DNA from: Paraspadella gotoi
Lineage: Eukaryota > Chaetognatha
DNA: 64,000 bases
Direction: 5' to 3'
Assembly (NCBI GenBank): GCA_051294375.1
Contig: CM119265.1
Location: 17,077,172-17,141,171, forward strand
In this document: in pieces, positions 59,180-64,000 of the stretch
Layout: each line of letters opens with the position of its first letter
How positions within the stretch are numbered: the stretch's first letter is position 1
Position numbers and translations under genes: made by a program
Notes under the pieces: generated by a model
What the model saw: only the letters and a program-made list of their open reading frames with translations
Database searches by the model: none
What the model was told of the DNA's origin: nothing

Positions 59180-61775
59180 GCGCGGGCGCGCGCGAAAGAG
59201 TCTTTCGCCGTTTCCAACCGACGCTGCTCTGGAGTCGTCTCCATCGCTAACGTCGTCGTCGTCGTCCGTCGTCGTCGTCGTAAAAGAAGTAAAGGATCGC
59301 GTTCGTCGTCGAGGTCGTCTCTCTCGTCGTTGTTTTTTAATGTCGTCGTTTTCGTCGTCGACGTCGTCGTCGGCGGACGCGTTCTCCAGGATTGGACGTC
59401 GCTAGAGTTTCGTCTCTCGCGTTTCATCTTAAGCGTCAGAGTCGTCCTTTCGGTTTGCATCATTTTTGTTTCCTTCTTGCAAAATTACAATTACGGCGAA
59501 AATTTATCATTTATAAGATTTTACTCTTTATACTTCATTGACATTGGCGTTCGACGGTACAAATGTTTTAAAATTTAAATTTATAAAATAAATTTATTTC
59601 GTGTTACGTGTTTTCGTGTTATTCCTCACTAAATTTACTTCTGCATTTTTGCCGATTGTTTTTTTTTTCTTTAATTAAAAAAAAAAGGAAATAATTACTT
59701 CTCATTCGTTCTAATTTTATGCGTCTCTTTTTTCACCTGTATAATGCAACTACCGTTACTAAGACGACGACGACGACGACGACGACAACGCTACGCATGA
59801 ATGATAAAATGCATACGTAATACGTCGTGAGATAAACGTAAAATAGAGATGGAATTTCGTTGGGGGCGAGTGGGCGCTATGCCGGGGCGACTCGAACGGG
59901 TGGGTCTATTGCTGGCGGGTGGGGAGATGCTCTTTGGGTCACCTGCACTTTGCGACTGCTTGTGGCGGGCCAAGCGACGATCCGGTCGCGGGCTTCTCCC
60001 AAATAAAAAGGACTGGCATCCGTAAATAATAAAATGCATTATTTTTAAATAAGAAAAACCCATATAGTGAAACGATGACAACGATTAACTTCATATAAAG
60101 AAAACCATAATGAAAAGGGCATTATTACCATTGTTTCCACCGCCGAGTTTTTATTTCGTCCAGTTTACTTTTTCTCCCAAGCCTGTCTTTTTGGTCCAGA
60201 GTTAAAAAAATCATTATAAAGTCTTTTCAGAGAAACTCAACATTTTTTTTCAGTCCTAAAAATTTCTCTTTTAAAACTTCTAAAAAAAAAAAAATTTGAA
60301 GTTTAATTTTAATTCAATTTTAGGCTGACTGAATTGCTTTTTTCCCGAAATTACGTTCCGCTCTCACAAAAAAAAAAAAATTGCGTCATTTTCGAGACAA
60401 AAAAAAAAGAAATAAACAAAAAAACTAAAAAAAAACCGAAAATACAAAACCAAAGAAGAAAAAATAAAAGGCGGGAAAAATAAAAGGCGGGAACCGGCGG
60501 CGCTTCCTCCGCCGATCCCTGACCCCTAAAAGTTGACCCTTTTAAGAAAATCCATTTACATTCATTTCGTCTCTCCGCCGTCAGGAGGAAAAAAAAAAAA
60601 GAATTTAGAAAAGCGATTGAAAAGTGAGAGTCTTTGTACTCGAGAGGTAAGTGCGGCCGCCATTTTCTTTATTATCCGCCGCCCGGCCTTCATTTCTCAA
60701 GATGTCGCCATGACGACCTCGCTCACCTCGCTTCTTTTCTTTTAATATCGCTTCCTCGTTTCATCGATCGTTTTTTGCGCGCCATCTCTTTACGTCTTTT
60801 TACACCTTTCGCTTACCTCGTTCGCCCTCACCCCCTCCTTGTGATCTCTTTATCCATAACCTCTTTCTCACGCAACCTTTGTTGAGCTCCTTTCCCAATT
60901 GCCCTTTATGAACAATAATTCGGGAAAGCTTGATATTTTCGAAATTTTCTTTGGAATGGCGAATCGGCCAGAGGCCAATTGACCATACATTGGCTATTTC
61001 CTTTTAACGGTTTTTTTTTTTCGCATATTTTTTAACATTGTAAATTTCGTTTATTTACTTATAATAAACCTTCTCTCTCTCTCTCTCTCTCACACACACT
61101 CTCTCTCTCTCTCTCTCTCTCTCTCGTTCTTATCTCTCTATTTTTCGAATGCGGCTTCTCTCTCCAACCGTGGCCCCCTCCTAACGCCCAACGATTCGTC
61201 GCATTAAAGTTGACCAAAGTTCGAGCCGCGGCGATCGAGAGGCTCGTCCACACTCCCCCTACCCCTCGCCCAGCCGGTCCGCGCACCCCACCTGTCGCTA
61301 AATTTTTCACCTCAACTCAGATCCTTTAAATCCGTCGAAGCTTTTTCGATCTCACCTCTCATCCTTCAAATATCCTCTCTACCTCTTGAGTCTTGACTCT
61401 TTCGCGCTAAACTTCCACACAGATTATCTTTCCCCTCCACTTTCGTTTCCTTTTTTCGTCTTTCCGTTATTTCTATTTTATTTATTTATTAATTATATAT
61501 ATATATATTGTTTATCGTTGTTATCGTAATTTTATATTTCAATTAAGCCTTATTTTATGGACACAGTGTCGTTTTAAGTATTTTTTAACATTTATACATA
61601 GTTATTAAAAAAGCTTCAACTGTTTACAATGAAATTTAATAAAAAAGGATAATTTTTTTCGATACGGGTGACGATATATCTCCTATGTATAGTTTATCTA
61701 CTAATGCAAATGAGAAAAAAACTAAGGATTTTTTTTCTTTCTATGGAGCCAACTCAATTCCATCCAGTCTATGAA

Positions 61776-61857
<82 letters not shown>

Positions 61858-62065
61858 CCATCCATTTGGTGATGAATAACGAGATTACGCGTTAAAATGA
61901 ACGCCCATGGAGAATATGCGCGGAATAGATGTACTTTTATTTCAATAATGAATTAACTAAGTGTGGGAAGGAGTGGTCTTCTTCGAGTCTTCGACACGCG
62001 ACCCGGTCATTCACCCCGAGACTTTCTCTGGGTCCATTCACGCCCATGGTTCTGTCTCTCCCTCA

Positions 62066-62096
<31 letters not shown>

Positions 62097-62251
62097 ATCT
62101 TCTCTCTCTATCTCTCTACTCACTCACTCACTCTCTCTCTCTCTCTCTCCATCGTAGGACCCATTGTTAACCGTCCGTCGCTTTACAACCCAATACTTGG
62201 CGCCGATTCGTCGCTTTGTCTCTTATTTTCCATTTGCGAAATAAACCGCGT

Positions 62252-62331
<80 letters not shown>

Positions 62332-63615
62332 TTGATTCGCCCTACTTCGACAGGGCCATTTTCGACCTCTCGTCCTGCTCCTTCGTCATCAACGTGGCTG
62401 TTCGACAGCAGATTTTGGTGATATGCCGACGCAGCCGAATCACGCCGTCGCCACTGCCGACGTAGATATCGACGCTGTCGACGTACATTCCGCTCCTTTC
62501 TCCCCATTTCTTTGTCCACTTTGAGAAATGTTGCGTAGCTCTTCTTTCTGCCGACGCGCTACCGACTCCCTTTGCCGAGCCTGCCGACGCGGCTCATTTC
62601 CATTTAGTGCGCGTGGAACCAGAAAAATGTTATCGTTTGATTCGAGAAAAGAAGGAGAAAGAAAAAAAGGAGGGAGGAAAAGAAATAATGAAAAAAAAAA
62701 AGAAATTGAAAATAATGAGACGCAGAAAAGGGGGAAAAAAAAAAGGAAGTTTGCGAGCGAGAAATGGGAGAAAGGTCGATCCACGGCAGAGCCAGGATTG
62801 AAAAATAATTAAAGGAGAGAAATGTCGGGAGTGCCTTTGTACGTAGAGGAGATAGACTGATTCTATTGTTTAGAAACGTTGTATACTTTGTAAACAAATC
62901 TCTTAGAAAATTGGGTAATAATTTCTGACGAAATACTTGCACCGATTTGAAGAAAACTGTGAGTTTGGCAGAACGTCTTAAATCGCCCACGCCCCCCCCA
63001 AACAAAAAAGAAAAAATAAATCAGAACTTGCTATCGTGAAAACATGGGAGGAAATTATTTGCATAAATTATTACTCAAGTTCACAACAGCCCACGAGAAA
63101 AGTTAAGTTTAATCCAAGTTGAGGCAATGCTTGGGGGGAGGGAGAGAAAAAAGTTTAATATTGAAATCGTTGTTTCGTTCAGATTTGAACGATGAACCGG
63201 TGATTTTCTGAAAGATGTAAAGATACAGTGTTCGAGCTGTTGCTTCGAAGTAAACTATTTAATAATTACATTCGTTGAAAATTACTTTCGGAAGTAATTA
63301 CTTTAAACTCTAAAAGTAGATGTCAGGATTGAAAGAAAACAAAGACGGGGGGCTCGTGACGATGTAGTGAAAGTGGAGAGATTCAAGAATTGCCAAAAGA
63401 AAATCCAAAGCGGCCCTGGGGGCTTAGTTTGGGTCATGATTGAGTCAAGACGGGAGACAGAGTCAAGCCGTGCCATGTAAATTTAGGAAATGAGACGTGT
63501 AGAGAGTAGAGAAGAGAGAGCGAGAGAGAAAGAGAGAGATGGTACAGAAATTTCTCCTAACTAGATTTTTTCAACAAAGCCAAAGGAGAGAAGAGGAAGA
63601 GAAGAGAGAGAAGGA

Positions 63616-63679
<64 letters not shown>

Positions 63680-63886
63680 AAGAAAAACAGCCAAAAGAAA
63701 TGAAAAAATAAGTAGGTTCTTGTTTCTGAAACACTATTTTTTTCCAGCTTTAAAAAAACAAAAGGAAAGTGTTGTTGTTTAAAAAGATTAAAAAATTCAG
63801 GAAACAAAGAAGAATGTTTTATGAAAGAAATTAGCGAGACAGATTAAGGGAAGAAATAAGAGAGAGAGAGAGAGCGAGAGAGAGAG

Positions 63887-63936
<50 letters not shown>

Positions 63937-64000
63937 GAGAGAGAGAGAGTTGCTCATGAAATTGTTGAATAATTTTTCAGAGGGCAAGAGTGACTGACCG
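55465..64000. other. non-coding, microsatellite-rich
   Basis: CT arrays at about 59096-59178, 61072-61125, 61781-61858 and 62256-62332; GA arrays at 63617-63677 and 63859-63950. GC-rich patches (56,020-56,240; 60,640-60,740; 62,340-62,520) contain open frames that I could not link to exons. Confidence 0.4.
60462..60492 (+). promoter_or_regulatory. tandem GGCGGGA elements
   Basis: AATAAAAGGCGGGA occurs twice with a 16-bp period, next to GGCGGCGC, and 170 bp before a GAG-GTAAGT donor-like site and a CpG-rich GCGGCCGCC. This resembles a promoter with E2F/Sp1-like sites, but no gene was found. Confidence 0.2.

Noticed and set aside
62150-62520. Second exon for the 49241 start exon (acceptor CATCGTAG at about 62,157 in phase 1)
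   Set aside because: The phase fits, but the frame runs straight into a CT array with no donor, and the distance is 13 kb.

Overview
The window is nuclear DNA from an animal, very probably a protostome invertebrate. It is AT-rich, its genes are split by many short GT-AG introns, and it carries five runs of N typical of a draft short-read assembly. I cannot name the species.

Layout: everything I can assign firmly lies on the minus strand in the left half. At 2,507-19,754 is a complete alpha-spectrin gene. I rebuilt 46 coding exons whose phases all agree: 2,505 codons with every exon, or 2,449 without two in-frame cassette exons. At 20,650-21,549 is an intronless gene for a secreted WIF-domain protein (WIF1/Shifted family) with only two EGF modules. 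At 25,358-29,981 I assembled 11 exons with matching phases into an unrecognised 803-residue, Ser/Thr-rich, single-pass membrane protein; no single ORF reveals it.

From about 28 kb to the end the sequence changes. It holds around twenty long GA/CT microsatellites, a roughly 140-bp minisatellite (34.17-35.21 kb), a 12-bp tandem repeat, candidate MITEs, dispersed repeats, and a block at 43.4-48.3 kb where the same two segments appear in direct and inverted copies around N gaps, most likely unmerged alleles. Only isolated candidate exons stand out here: a signal-peptide start exon at 49,241, a start exon at 55,368, a possible terminal exon at 51,510, and a possible internal exon at 43,448.

The most unusual non-coding element is a SINE-like repeat (3,659-3,838; 49,671-49,860; fragment near 29,432). 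Its hairpins keep pairing through compensatory changes between copies. The three assigned genes do not form an evident pathway: spectrin is membrane skeleton, the WIF protein is extracellular Wnt or Hedgehog modulation, and the third is an unknown surface protein.
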